Shown piece by piece: positions 23,122 through 32,360 of a stretch of DNA of 50,494 bases (position 1 is the first letter of the stretch; the number at the start of each line of letters is the position of its first letter). The translations under genes and the position numbers were made by a program. Origin of the DNA: Streptomyces sp. SID14436 (GTDB lineage: Bacteria > Actinomycetota > Actinomycetes > Streptomycetales > Streptomycetaceae); assembly GCF_010548465.1 (NCBI RefSeq), contig NZ_JAAGMD010000675.1, positions 1 through 50,494 of the forward strand, in the 5' to 3' direction. The notes under the pieces are model-generated. The model saw only the letters and a program-made list of their open reading frames with translations. It was not told the DNA's origin and ran no database searches.

Positions 23122-23466
23122 TCCGGTTGCGGGGGCACCTTCATCGGGCGTGGGCCTATCGGTCCGGCCCGGCCTGTGCCCTCGATCCCGCCTGCCCTGG
23201 GGACGAGGGGCCCGGCCGTTCACCTCTGCCGACCGGGAACCCTCGCGACGGACCGGGCCGCAGCGGCGACACTCCCCCGAGTTGCGCGTTCTACGCGCGC
23301 ACCCCTGGGCCGGATCCGATGTTGTGATCACATCAGATCTTGCCAACGGATCGCTAACATGTGGACGACAGTTCTCCGTTCAGCCGCCCGGTGCCGGCCG
23401 GCACAGACGGCCGACGGCATCGCAACGGGCCCCTGTGCCGGGGTGGGAAGGCAGTGGGACGACGGC
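23122..23466. other. Upstream region of the SARP regulator gene
   Basis: 345 bp. The reading frame is open through most of it but the amino acid pattern is not protein-like, so I treat it as non-coding. It has the perfect palindrome TGTGATCACA at 23323-23332, 144 bp before the chosen start. A start at ATG 23359 cannot be excluded. Confidence 0.5.
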
Positions 23467-26400
23467 GTGGTACGGCGTGAACTCCGGTTCGGACTCCTGG
23501 GGACGCCGGTGCTGTACCAGCAGCCCTCCGGTGCCGCCGCGCCCATCGTGCAGGCGGTCGGCAGCCCCAAGCTGCGGGCCCTGCTCGCCGCGCTGCTGAT
23601 GGACACCGGCCGGGTCGTCTCCGTCGGCGCGCTGAAGGACGTCCTGTGGGGCGGGACACCGCCCCCCTCCGCACAGCCCTCCCTGCACAACCACGTCGCC
23701 CGGCTGCGACGGCTGCTGGACGTGCCGGACCGGCTGGTGACCGACCCGACCGGCTACCGGCTGCGGGTCGACGAGGGCGAACTGGACGTCCATGTCTTCG
23801 ACGCCCTCACGGACGCGGCCCGCGCCGCGCACATCGCCGGGGACGCGGAACGGGTCGTCCGCGCGTGTACGGACGCGCTCGCGCTGTGGCGGGGAGCGCC
23901 CCTGGCCGGGCTGCCGCCCGAGGTGGGCGGCTACGCGCTGGTACGGCGCCTGGGGGAGGCACGGCTGCTGCTCCTGGAGTGGCGTTACGACGCCGAACTG
24001 GGCCCTGGAAGTCCCGGGGGCGGTCGCGACCGGCTGTCCGAACTGGTGCCGGAGCTGGCCGCGCTGGCCGCGGAGCACCCGCTGCGGGAGGCGTACCACC
24101 GTCAGCTCATGCTCGCCCTGCACCGCACCGGCCGCCGGGCGGAGGCGCTGGCCGTGCACCGGGACCTGCGGGCCCGGCTGGTGGAGGAGCTGGGCATCGA
24201 GCCGGGGCCGGGCGTGCGGCAGGCCCACGTGGAGGTGTTGCGGGGGGCGGGCGGCGGGCGGTCCGGGGACCCTCCCGCGCTCACCGTCTCCGTCCCTGTG
24301 CCGGTCCCCGGCCCTGCGTCGTCCGCTTTGGTCCCCTCCCCGCCGGCTCTGACGCCGTCGTCCCCGGCGTTGGCCACGTCCTCGACCCTGGCCCGCTCCC
24401 TGGCGGCTGCGGTGGACGGTGTCTCGGGTGCCAGTGTCCGCAGCGGGGTGGCGGCGGCCGTGCCGCGGCCCGCTCAGCTTCCGCCGCCGCCCGCGTACTT
24501 CGTCGGGCGCGAGGAGGTGCGGGAGGCGTTGTGCCGGGTCCTTGTCCCTTCGGCAAGGTCGGCGGCTTCCGGGGCTTCTCAGGTGGCCGTCTCCCTGTCC
24601 GCACCCGCGGCCGTGTCCCCCGTGGCCGTCGTCAGCGGGACGGCCGGGGTGGGGAAGAGCGCGCTCGCGCTGCGCGTGGCGCAGGATCTGACAAAACGTT
24701 TTTCTGATGGTCAGCTGCACATCAACCTGCACGGCGCCACTCCCGGGGTGACCCCCCTCAGCCCGGCCCAGGCGCTCACCGCCCTGCTCCGCGACCTGGG
24801 CGCCGCGCCCTGCGACATTCCGGGACCCCCCGATGCGGCCGCCGCGTTGCTGCGCTCGCTGCTCGCGCCGACCCGCACCCTCCTCGTCCTGGACGATGCC
24901 GCGAACGCCGCGCAGGTGCGGCCATTGCTGCCGGCCGGGCCCGGGTGCGCGGTGATCGTCACGAGCCGGTCGCCGCTCACGGCGCTCGACGGCGCGGCGC
25001 GCTTCCCGCTCGGTCCCCTGTCGGCCGAGGACAGCGCGGCCCTGCTGAGCGCGGTCTCCGGCCGGGACCGGCTCGACGCCGCTCATCCGCTCGTCGCGCT
25101 GACCGGTCGGCTGCCGCTGGCGCTGCGGATCGTGGCGGCCCGGCTCGGAGCGCGCCGGGCGCTCACCCCGGAGGTGCTGGCGGGTCAGCTGGCGGCCACC
25201 GAGAGCCGGTTGCCGCACCTGGAGTACGACGACCTCAGTGTCCGCCGGTCCCTGGACGTCGCCCACGACGCGCTCGCCGCCTCCGAGCGGGCGGCCGACC
25301 GGGACGCCGCACTCGCCCTGTGCCGTGTCGGAGCCCTCGACCTGCCCGGATACGGCGCGCCCCTGCTGGCGCGGCTCCTCGGCACCGACGAACTGCGTGC
25401 CGAGGACGCGCTGGAACGGCTCGTCGACGTGGCACTGCTGGAGGAGACCGCGTACGGCCGCTACGTGCCGCACGACCTGGTCCGCGACTTCGCCCGGGAA
25501 CTGGCCCGCGAGGCCCCCTGCGGCGGTGGCCGGACCCTCACCCGCGAGGCGGCGGCCGACGGGGCCCTCCCGGTTCCCGGTCCCCGCACCCACCCCCGCC
25601 TCGCCGCAGGCCGCCGGACCCCCTACCGCGCCCTGAGCGGCCGGCCGGCGGGGGCCGACGTCCACGAGGGCAACCGGAACGTGGTCGACACCGCCCTGCG
25701 CTGGTACGCCGCCGTCGCCGACCGGGCTCTCACCGCGATCGTCGAGCCGGGACTCGACCGGGACGACCGCCGCCGGGCCACCCGCACCCAGCCGCCCGGC
25801 CACGCGGACGACGTCGGCACGGTCCCGCCGTTCACCGGCGCCGCGGACGCCTTCGCCTGGGCCGACCGGGAACTGGAGAACATCGTCGCCCTGGTCGAGC
25901 GGTACGCCGACGACGAGGAGCCCGGCGACCGGCGGGCCCACCTCGCCGTCCTCCTCCGCCTCCTCCACCCCTGTCTCCTGCGCCGCGGCCGGGTCGCCGA
26001 GTCGGAGACCCTCGGCCGCGCCGCCCTGCGCATGGCCCGCCGGCTCGGGGACGACGCGGCCCTCGCCTACGCCCTGGGGGACCTCGCCGGGGTGCGCTTC
26101 CTGACCGGCCGGCACAACGACGCCCTCCGCCTCACCGACAGCGCGCTGGGCATCTGGCGGCGGCTCGGCACCGTGTCCGGGATCCGGCGGTGCCTCAACA
26201 ACCGGGGGCTGCTGCTGGAGGCGCTCGGCCGGTACGCGGAGTCCGGTGCCGCACTGCGGCAGAGCCTCGCCCACTCGCGGCAGCTGAACGACCCCTACGG
26301 CGAGGCCGTCACCCACAGCCACCTCGGCAACCTGTACGCGAACACCGATCCGCGTGCCGCCATCGAACAGCACCGGCGTTCCCTGGCCATCGGGGACGCC

Positions 26401-26961
26401 ATCGGCGCGGTCATCCTGCGGCACTCGGCCCACAGCAACATCGGCTGGGCCCACCTCGCCCTCGGGGAAGCGGGGGAGGCCCTGCCGCACTTCGAGGAGA
26501 GCCTGCGGATCCTCGGCGGTCACGGCGACTGGCCCGGGGAGTCCCGGACCCGGCTGGGCCTGGTCCGCGCCCTGCGGGAGCTGGGCCGCACCGAACGCGC
26601 CGCGCAGGAATGCGACGACCTGCTGGCGCGCGCGAGCGGGCGCGCCGATCACTACACCGGTGCCCTGGCCCGCCACCAGTACGGCCTCCTGCTGCGCGAG
26701 CGCGGGCGGACGGCGGAGGCGTACCACCAGTGGCGGTCGGCTCTCGCCGGCCTGGAGGGGACGGACGCCCACGCGGTGGCGGCGGAGCTGCGCGACCTCC
26801 TCGCGACGACGGAGGACGCCGACGGCCACAGCCCGGAGAGCCCCACCGGTCCCACTGGTCCCAGCGGTCCCATCAGCGGTCCCACCAACCCCACCGGCCT
26901 CGACCGCCTCGACGGCTCCCACAACCCGGCTCCCCCCACCCTCCCCTGCTGCTCCCCCTGA
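23467..26961 (+). CDS. SARP/AfsR-like regulator with BTAD, NB-ARC and TPR domains
   Basis: An 1164-aa transcription activator of the large AfsR class. The OmpR-type winged helix fills about 1-100 (ELRFGLLGTPVLYQ...LHNHVARLRRLL...GYRLRV), then the BTAD helical domain (about 105-255), a low-complexity Pro/Ser linker, a P-loop (SGTAGVGKSALAL, near residue 395) with LLVLDDA, and TPR repeats near the C-terminus (ALGDLAGVRFLTGRHNDALRLTDSALGIWRRLG). It ends in a GPTGP-type repeat and CCSP. It likely controls secondary metabolism or development; no cluster is adjacent. Its stop abuts the stop of the convergent gene (TGATCA). Start choice GTG 23467 is by domain homology. Confidence 0.88.
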   Translation: MVRRELRFGLLGTPVLYQQPSGAAAPIVQAVGSPKLRALLAALLMDTGRVVSVGALKDVLWGGTPPPSAQPSLHNHVARLRRLLDVPDRLVTDPTGYRLRVDEGELDVHVFDALTDAARAAHIAGDAERVVRACTDALALWRGAPLAGLPPEVGGYALVRRLGEARLLLLEWRYDAELGPGSPGGGRDRLSELVPELAALAAEHPLREAYHRQLMLALHRTGRRAEALAVHRDLRARLVEELGIEPGPGVRQAHVEVLRGAGGGRSGDPPALTVSVPVPVPGPASSALVPSPPALTPSSPALATSSTLARSLAAAVDGVSGASVRSGVAAAVPRPAQLPPPPAYFVGREEVREALCRVLVPSARSAASGASQVAVSLSAPAAVSPVAVVSGTAGVGKSALALRVAQDLTKRFSDGQLHINLHGATPGVTPLSPAQALTALLRDLGAAPCDIPGPPDAAAALLRSLLAPTRTLLVLDDAANAAQVRPLLPAGPGCAVIVTSRSPLTALDGAARFPLGPLSAEDSAALLSAVSGRDRLDAAHPLVALTGRLPLALRIVAARLGARRALTPEVLAGQLAATESRLPHLEYDDLSVRRSLDVAHDALAASERAADRDAALALCRVGALDLPGYGAPLLARLLGTDELRAEDALERLVDVALLEETAYGRYVPHDLVRDFARELAREAPCGGGRTLTREAAADGALPVPGPRTHPRLAAGRRTPYRALSGRPAGADVHEGNRNVVDTALRWYAAVADRALTAIVEPGLDRDDRRRATRTQPPGHADDVGTVPPFTGAADAFAWADRELENIVALVERYADDEEPGDRRAHLAVLLRLLHPCLLRRGRVAESETLGRAALRMARRLGDDAALAYALGDLAGVRFLTGRHNDALRLTDSALGIWRRLGTVSGIRRCLNNRGLLLEALGRYAESGAALRQSLAHSRQLNDPYGEAVTHSHLGNLYANTDPRAAIEQHRRSLAIGDAIGAVILRHSAHSNIGWAHLALGEAGEALPHFEESLRILGGHGDWPGESRTRLGLVRALRELGRTERAAQECDDLLARASGRADHYTGALARHQYGLLLRERGRTAEAYHQWRSALAGLEGTDAHAVAAELRDLLATTEDADGHSPESPTGPTGPSGPISGPTNPTGLDRLDGSHNPAPPTLPCCSP

Positions 26962-28653
26962 TCACTTCGCGTCGGCGTAGCACTCCACCACGGCCGTGGT
27001 GAAGGGGAACCGCACCGGTGTGTCGCCGAAGGTCAGCCGCCCGGCCAGGTCGGCCGCCTCCTGGACGGCGGCCACCACGGCCTCCGCCTCCTCCGCCGGG
27101 CAGTGCACGATCACCTCGTCGTGCTGGAAGAAGACGAGCTCGGCCGCCTTGTCCGCGAGGGCCTGCCGCAGTGCGGCGAGCAGCAGCAGGGCCCAGTCGG
27201 CGGCGCTGCCCTGGACGACGAAGTTGCGGGTGAAGCGGCCCCGGGCGCGGGAGTCGGTCGAGGCGTAGCCCGGTGCCCAGGCGCGGGCCTCGGACGCCGG
27301 CTCGTCCTCCGCGACCGGGATGCCGGCCTCCTCGGCCGGGTCGTCCGACGTACGCACCGCCGGCGGGCAGGTGCGGCCCAGCCAGGTCCGTACGAGTCTG
27401 CCCTCCTCACCGGCGCGGGCGGCCTCGTCGACGTAGGCGACGGCCCTGGGGAAGCGGCGCCGGAGCGCGGCGAGGTTCTTCAGGCCGTCGCCGGAGGTCT
27501 GGCCGTACACCGCGCCGAGGACGGCCAGCTTGGCCTGGTCCCGGTCACCGGAGAAGGCGCGGTCGGACACCGCTTGGTAGAGGTCGTCCGCCCGGCCGGC
27601 CACGTCCATCAGCCCGGGGTCGCGGGAGATGGCGGCGAGCACGCGCGGCTCCATCTGCGCGGCGTCGGCCACGACCAGCCGCCAGCCGGGGTCGGCGACG
27701 ACGGCGCGGCGGATGACCTTGGGGATCTGCAGAGCCCCGCCCCCGTTGGTCACCCAGCGGCCGGTGACGGTGCCGCCGGCGAGGAACTCGGGGCGGAACC
27801 GGCCGTCCCGGACCCAGTCGGTGAGCCAGGACCAGCCGTGCGCGACCCAGATCCGGTACAGCTTCTTGTACTCGATCAGCGGTTTCACCGCGGGGTGGTC
27901 GACGGTCTCCAGCTCCCAGCGGCGGGTCGAGGTGACCTTGATCCCGGCCCGGGCGAACGCCTTGATCACGTCGGCGGGCAGATCGGGCCGGACCCGGTGG
28001 CCGAAGGCGTCGGACACCTCCCGCGCCAGTTCGGCGAGGCGGCGGGGCTCGCCGCCGCCCGCGTACCGCTCGCCGAGCAGGTCGTGCAGGACGGCGCGGT
28101 GCACCTCGGCCCGCCAGGGCAGGCCCGCGTGGTTCATCTCGGCGGCGATCAGGGTCCCCGCCGACTCGGCGGCCACCAGCAGGCGCATCCGGTCGGGGTG
28201 GGCGGTGGCTCCGGCGCGGCGCAATTGCCCGGCGTGCACCGCGAGCAGGTCGGGCAGCGGGACGTGCACCCCGTGCGGCTCGAACAGTGAGGACTGGGCG
28301 CCCCGTTCGGCCGAGCGCTGGGGCGGGTCGGGCGGTACGGGGCCGCCGCGCAGCCGGGCCAGGGCGGCCGCGGCCGAACGGGGCTCGCCGTACCGCCCCT
28401 CGTGGCCGAGCAGGAGCGTCTCGGCGACCTCGATGTCGTGGCACCGCTGGACTCGCACCCCCGTGGCGAGCAGGAGCGGGTAGACCTCGGCGGTGGACCG
28501 CCACACCCACCGCGTGACACCGGGACGGCTCCGCACGGCCTCGGCGGGATCGGCCTCCCGCCGCACCGGCCCGTCGGGCAGCCCGTCCGGACCGAGGCGG
28601 ACGACGTCCACGCCGCCCTCCTCGGCCGGAGCGAGCGCCCAGTGGCCGGTCAT
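26962..28653 (-). CDS. Bifunctional 3'-5' exonuclease/DNA polymerase (polA-like, no 5' nuclease)
   Basis: A 563-aa family A polymerase lacking the N-terminal 5'-3' exonuclease of PolA. Residues 1-180 form a degenerate 3'-5' exonuclease-like part. Polymerase motifs are motif A (LVVADAAQMEPRVLA, with D replacing the usual DYSQIE form), motif B region (DRDQAKLAVLGAVYGQ) and motif C (FFQHDEVIVHCP). Streptomyces keep such a second polymerase besides PolA; a role in repair is likely. The ATG at 28653 removes a long shadow extension over the Clp-N gene. Confidence 0.9.
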   Translation of the reverse strand: MTGHWALAPAEEGGVDVVRLGPDGLPDGPVRREADPAEAVRSRPGVTRWVWRSTAEVYPLLLATGVRVQRCHDIEVAETLLLGHEGRYGEPRSAAAALARLRGGPVPPDPPQRSAERGAQSSLFEPHGVHVPLPDLLAVHAGQLRRAGATAHPDRMRLLVAAESAGTLIAAEMNHAGLPWRAEVHRAVLHDLLGERYAGGGEPRRLAELAREVSDAFGHRVRPDLPADVIKAFARAGIKVTSTRRWELETVDHPAVKPLIEYKKLYRIWVAHGWSWLTDWVRDGRFRPEFLAGGTVTGRWVTNGGGALQIPKVIRRAVVADPGWRLVVADAAQMEPRVLAAISRDPGLMDVAGRADDLYQAVSDRAFSGDRDQAKLAVLGAVYGQTSGDGLKNLAALRRRFPRAVAYVDEAARAGEEGRLVRTWLGRTCPPAVRTSDDPAEEAGIPVAEDEPASEARAWAPGYASTDSRARGRFTRNFVVQGSAADWALLLLAALRQALADKAAELVFFQHDEVIVHCPAEEAEAVVAAVQEAADLAGRLTFGDTPVRFPFTTAVVECYADAK

Positions 28654-28726
28654 GCTGCGAGTGTGGCAGGGGGGTCTGACAACGGCCCCGAACGCCGCGT
28701 CCCGCGGTAGGCCGCCCGCGGGTCCC

Positions 28727-28792
28727 GCGGTAGCTGGCAGCGGGTCCGGCGGTAGCTGGCAGCGGGTCCGGCGGTAGCTGGCAGCGGGCCCC
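28727..28792. repeat. 22-bp tandem repeat, three copies
   Basis: Units start at 28727, 28749 and 28771 and begin GCGGTAGCTGGCAGCGGG. The third differs in its last bases. The array is in the 200-bp gap between the polymerase gene and the Clp-N gene, upstream of the former. Confidence 0.85.
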
Positions 28793-28855
28793 GCGGTGGC
28801 CGTCAGCGGTGCCACAGCGAGCGGCCGTACGCCGCCGACAGGGCCGGGAACGGGA

Positions 28856-29686
28856 TCAGCCGTCCTGCGCGCCGGTCGTCCTCCCGTTCCCCTCCGCCTT
28901 CTCCTCCTCCTCCTCCTCCTCCTCGTCCTCGTCCTCGTCCTCGCCCTCGTCCTCGTCTTCCTCCGCGCGCGTCTCGACGAACTGCGCCAGCAACTCGACG
29001 ACGTACCGTTCGGTCGCCGCCTTGTCGACGCCGGCCGTGCTGAGCACGCCCGTTCCGTTCTCGTGCTCCAGCAGGGCGAGCAGCAGATGCTCGGTGCCGA
29101 CGTAGTTGTGGCCGAGGCGGAGCGCCTCGCGGAAGGTGAGCTCCAGGACCTTCTTGGCCGCCGGGCCGTACGGCACCAGCTCGGGGCCCTCCTCGGCGGC
29201 CGGGGGGAGCGCCGCTCGGGCGGCGTCGCCGACCGCCTCCAGGGTGACGCCCTGCTCGGTGATCGCCTTGGCCGCCAGGCCCCCGGGGTCGGCGAGCAGT
29301 CCGAGGACCAGGTGTTCGGGCAGGCCCTCGGCATGGCGGGCCGTCTTGGCCTCCTCGTGGGCGGCCATGACGGCCTGACGGGCGCGCGGGGTGAAGCGGT
29401 TGAAGCCCTGGCTCGGGTCGAGGTCGACGCCCTCCTTCGGGACGAAGCGCTTCTGCGCGGCCTGCCGCGTGACGCCCATGCTCCGGCCGATGTCGGTCCA
29501 GGAGGCACCCGACCGTCGTGCCTGGTCCACGAAGTGGCCGATGAGGTGGTCGGCCACCTCACCGAGGTGCTCTCCGGCGAGGACCGCGTCCTGGAGCTGC
29601 TGGAGGGGTTCCTCGTGGACCTTCTTGATGGCCGCGATGAGGTCGTCGAGCCGCACGGATGACCTGATGGTGGGGTTCGTCGTCAT
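28856..29686 (-). CDS. Clp N-terminal domain protein with helix-turn-helix
   Basis: A 276-aa protein without the ATPase of Clp chaperones. An HTH is seen at 62-81 (SWTDIGRSMGVTRQAAQKRF). Two Clp-N repeats follow (FTPRARQAVMAAHEEAKTARHAEGLPEHLVLGLL, and VLELTFREALRLGHNYVGTEHLLLALL). The C-terminus is a very acidic Glu/Asp tail of about 25 residues. It may be a regulator or adaptor that reads protein state. ATG 29686 is only 1 bp from operator 1, with -10 TACGGT six bases upstream, so the transcript is probably leaderless. It probably autoregulates through these operators. Confidence 0.88.
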   Translation of the reverse strand: MTTNPTIRSSVRLDDLIAAIKKVHEEPLQQLQDAVLAGEHLGEVADHLIGHFVDQARRSGASWTDIGRSMGVTRQAAQKRFVPKEGVDLDPSQGFNRFTPRARQAVMAAHEEAKTARHAEGLPEHLVLGLLADPGGLAAKAITEQGVTLEAVGDAARAALPPAAEEGPELVPYGPAAKKVLELTFREALRLGHNYVGTEHLLLALLEHENGTGVLSTAGVDKAATERYVVELLAQFVETRAEEDEDEGEDEDEDEEEEEEEEKAEGNGRTTGAQDG

Positions 29687-29687
29687 G

Positions 29688-29734
29688 TGTCAACCGTAAG
29701 TTGACAGGATAGAGGTGTCAACCTTCAGTTGACA
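29688..29734. promoter_or_regulatory. Twin 19-bp palindromic operators and promoter of the Clp-N gene
   Basis: TGTCAACcgtaaGTTGACA (29688-29706) and TGTCAACcttcaGTTGACA (29716-29734) share identical arms; centres are 28 bp apart. On the minus strand TTGACA, a 17-bp spacer and TACGGT make a sigma-70-type promoter whose -35 and -10 lie inside the two operators. The ATG follows 6 bp after the -10. Confidence 0.8.
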
Positions 29735-29770
29735 ACGGGAAAGGGTTCGGGCCGTGACACGATCGGGCCC

Positions 29771-31009
29771 GTGAGTACGTCCAGCACCGTTGAGCGCGCC
29801 TTCCGGGCGGCCCTCTACGACCCGTCCGACGCCGCCCTCGACGCCGGCGCGTCCCTGCTCGCCGCCGACCCGGCGGCGGACGTCGAACTCGCCCGGCGCG
29901 GCGAGGAGTTCGTGGCGGCGGCCTGGCGCCGGGGCTGGCAGCCCGCGGATGTCGTACGGATCGTGCGGCGCGAACTGGACGACACGCGTGTGCGGCTGGT
30001 GTCGGCCCTGATCCGTGCGCAGGCGCCGAACGACCGCGCCCGCGGGCCGCGCTGGAAGGCCCAGCTCGCCGAGCTGACCGACGAGCCGGTGCCGCGCGCG
30101 GACCGCTTCTCGCACGCCACCTCCGTCCTGGAGCTCTACCGCCTGCTGCTGCGCCTCCCCGCCCTGGAGCCGCTCGACGAGGGGGCGGTGGGCGGCGGAC
30201 GGGACGGGCACGGCCGGCGCGACGGCCGCCAGGGGTCCGACCGGTCCGACCGGTCCGACCGGTCCGACGGGCGCGAGGGGCGCGAGGGGCGGGGCGATGC
30301 GGCGCGGCCGGGCCGGCCGGGGGGCGCGGGCTCACCGCCGGAGTCCCGCATGCTCACGCGTATCCGTGCGCTGCTGGCCAAGGCGGAGGCGACCGGCTTC
30401 CCGGAGGAGGCGGAGGCCCTCAGCGCCAAGGCGCAGGAGCTGATGGCCCGGCACAGTGTCGACGAGGCGCTGCTCGCCGCCGGGGCGCCGTCGCCGGAGG
30501 CGCCGGTGGGCTGCCGCATCGGGGTGGAGGCGCCGTACGAGCAGACGAAGGCGGTGCTGCTGGACGCGGTGGCCTCCGCCAACCACTGCCGGGCGGTGTG
30601 GAACGAGGCCCTCGGTTTCAGCACCGTGGTCGGTTTCGCCTCCGACCTGGAGGCCGTGGAACTCCTCTACACCTCCCTGCTGGTGCAGGCCACCACCGCC
30701 ATGACGAAGGCCGAGGCCGCTCAGCGCGCGGGCGGACGCAAGCGGACCAAGACCTTCCGGCAGTCCTTCCTCGCGGCCTACGCCCACCGCGTGGGCACGC
30801 GCCTCTCCGAGGTGGCCGAGACCCAGGTGACCGGCGACCTGCTCCCGGTGCTCGCCTCCCGGGAGGCGGCGGTCACCGAGCGGTTGGACCGGCTGTTCCC
30901 CGAGACCACGACCACCCGTCTGCGCGGGGTGAGCGACCTGGCGGGCTGGGAGGAGGGCGTGCGGGCCGCGGACGAGGCCCGGGTCGGACGCCGTCCGCGG
31001 CTTCCCTGA
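29771..31009 (+). CDS. DUF2786 domain protein
   Basis: A 412-aa soluble protein. The N-terminal 135 residues are helical (VERAFRAALYDPSDAALDAGASLLA...). A low-complexity RSDRSDRSDGREGREG linker at about 155-180 is encoded by 9-bp repeats. The DUF2786 segment then reads MLTRIRALLAKAEATGFPEEAEALSAKAQELMARHSVD, followed by a helical C-terminal part. Function unknown. GTG 29771 is chosen; a TTG at 29729 would place the start inside the operator. It is divergent from the Clp-N gene and shares its 84-bp control region. Confidence 0.85.
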   Translation: MSTSSTVERAFRAALYDPSDAALDAGASLLAADPAADVELARRGEEFVAAAWRRGWQPADVVRIVRRELDDTRVRLVSALIRAQAPNDRARGPRWKAQLAELTDEPVPRADRFSHATSVLELYRLLLRLPALEPLDEGAVGGGRDGHGRRDGRQGSDRSDRSDRSDGREGREGRGDAARPGRPGGAGSPPESRMLTRIRALLAKAEATGFPEEAEALSAKAQELMARHSVDEALLAAGAPSPEAPVGCRIGVEAPYEQTKAVLLDAVASANHCRAVWNEALGFSTVVGFASDLEAVELLYTSLLVQATTAMTKAEAAQRAGGRKRTKTFRQSFLAAYAHRVGTRLSEVAETQVTGDLLPVLASREAAVTERLDRLFPETTTTRLRGVSDLAGWEEGVRAADEARVGRRPRLP

Positions 31010-31085
31010 AGCAGCGGGGCGCACCCGCGGTTCCCGTGGCGCGGCGGGTCCGTCCGCACCGGCGGCCGGCTGCGGCGTCGCTCGC

Positions 31086-31607
31086 TCAGTCGCCCGTCTG
31101 CTGGTACGGGCTCACCGACATCTCGTACCCGCCGTCCTCGGTGGGGGCGATGCCGCCGTAGGTCCAGGGGATCTTCTTCGTCTCCGGCCCGGACGCCACC
31201 GCGAAGTGCAGGTCGGCAGGGTTGAAGGAGGTGCCGCGCACATAGGTGACGACGAACGACGTGGTCTCGCCCTCGGCCAGGGTGATCTCCTCGGGCCGGG
31301 CGCCCTCGGTCAACGGCACCTCGACCGTCTCGGAGTCGCTCGCGCCCGCCAGGAACACCTCGGGGGTGCCGTCCAGGACGCAGGTACCACCCTCGTTCAG
31401 GACGGTGACGGGGACCTCGCCGGTGTCGCCGTCGGCCGGGGCGGTGCTCGCCGGGCCGGCCTCCAGGCGCACCTGGCCGGTCTCGCAGGCGGCCGGTTTC
31501 CGGTCCTCGGCCTGGCCCTTGCCCTCGGCCGGGGTGCCGTCGTCGCAGGCGGTCAGCAGGAGGAGGGCGGCGAAGGCGGCGGTGACGGTGACGGGCAAGG
31601 CGCGCAT
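31086..31607 (-). CDS. Lipoprotein with DUF4232-like domain
   Basis: A 173-aa secreted lipoprotein, Cys21 in LLLTAC. The mature part begins acidic and has ACETGQVRLEAGPAS...VPVTVLNEGGTCVLDGTPEV, a beta-sandwich pattern as in actinobacterial DUF4232 proteins with two conserved Cys that may pair. Function unknown. It is convergent with the DUF2786 gene and 177 bp from the next lipoprotein gene, same strand. Confidence 0.82.
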   Translation of the reverse strand: MRALPVTVTAAFAALLLLTACDDGTPAEGKGQAEDRKPAACETGQVRLEAGPASTAPADGDTGEVPVTVLNEGGTCVLDGTPEVFLAGASDSETVEVPLTEGARPEEITLAEGETTSFVVTYVRGTSFNPADLHFAVASGPETKKIPWTYGGIAPTEDGGYEMSVSPYQQTGD

Positions 31608-31690
31608 GAGGAGTCCCCCGGGTTCAGTGGCGGTGCGGACCGATCATCACGCATACGGAACGCGACGCGCCCCCCGACCCGGGTAAGTCA

Positions 31691-31750
31691 CCCCACCGGC
31701 CCGCGCGAGTCCGCTCCCCGCGCCCCACCGGCCCGCGCGAGTCCGCTCCC
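31691..31750. repeat. 28-bp direct repeat
   Basis: A 28-bp sequence starting CCCCACCGGCCCGCGCGAGT occurs at 31691-31718 and 31723-31750. It fills the gap between two lipoprotein genes. Confidence 0.85.
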
Positions 31751-31784
31751 GCGCCATCGACCCCGCGCCGCACCGTCCCGCGCG

Positions 31785-32360
31785 CTACGAGCCCAGCCCG
31801 GTCGTCGGCAGTCCCGTCGGCAGGCTGCCGCCCTCGGCCTTGGTGTAGGTCTCCGTGCCGAGGGTGCCCTCCCACGTGACCTTCAGGGTGGACTTGTCCA
31901 CCGCCTCGACGCTGCCCTTGGCGCGGTCGTCGTCGCCGTTCCCGCAGTCCAGGGTGATGGTGTGGGTGCCGCCGTCCTCGCGCGCGGTGCCGCTGCACAC
32001 GGTGCCGCCGGTGGCGAAGAGGCCGGCCTGTTCCCCGGTGACGACCAGGGCGACGGCCTTGCCGTCGGTGGTGGCGAGCCAGCTGCCCTCCAGCGCACCG
32101 GCCGGCGCGCCGCTCGCGTCACCCGATCCTCCCGTGCCGCCGCCGGAGTCGGCGGTCGCGGTCACGGACGGGGTCGCCTCGGACCCGGAGTCCTCACCCG
32201 AGTCGCCGTCGGAACTGCACGCGGTGAGGACGAGTGCGGCGGCCAGGCCGCCGGTGGCCGCGGCGAGCCGCAGGCGCCGCCGGGCAGTGCGGCCGGTGCC
32301 CGTCCGGGTCCGTGCCGTGCGGGAGACGGTGTCCGACACCACCGATGCCACCGAAGTCAC
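31785..32360 (-). CDS. Lipoprotein, hypothetical
   Basis: A 191-aa lipoprotein. The n-region is long and Arg/Thr-rich (1-31), followed by a hydrophobic stretch and lipobox LVLTAC with Cys48. An Asp/Ser/Gly linker (50-80) leads to a compact beta-rich domain (LEGSWLATTDGKAVALVVTGEQAGLF...WEGTLGTETYTK) that recalls small lipocalin/META-like barrels, though I cannot name the family. Two Cys (GTVCSG, LDCGNG) could form a disulfide. Confidence 0.8.
   Translation of the reverse strand: MTSVASVVSDTVSRTARTRTGTGRTARRRLRLAAATGGLAAALVLTACSSDGDSGEDSGSEATPSVTATADSGGGTGGSGDASGAPAGALEGSWLATTDGKAVALVVTGEQAGLFATGGTVCSGTAREDGGTHTITLDCGNGDDDRAKGSVEAVDKSTLKVTWEGTLGTETYTKAEGGSLPTGLPTTGLGS

Noticed and set aside
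23323..23332. TGTGATCACA as a CRP-type site
   Set aside because: CRP half sites need a 6-bp spacer; this is a short palindrome that can occur by chance.
23380..26922. Very long minus-strand frame (1180 codons)
   Set aside because: Antisense to the SARP regulator; composition is rich in Gly/Arg/Pro with no domain.
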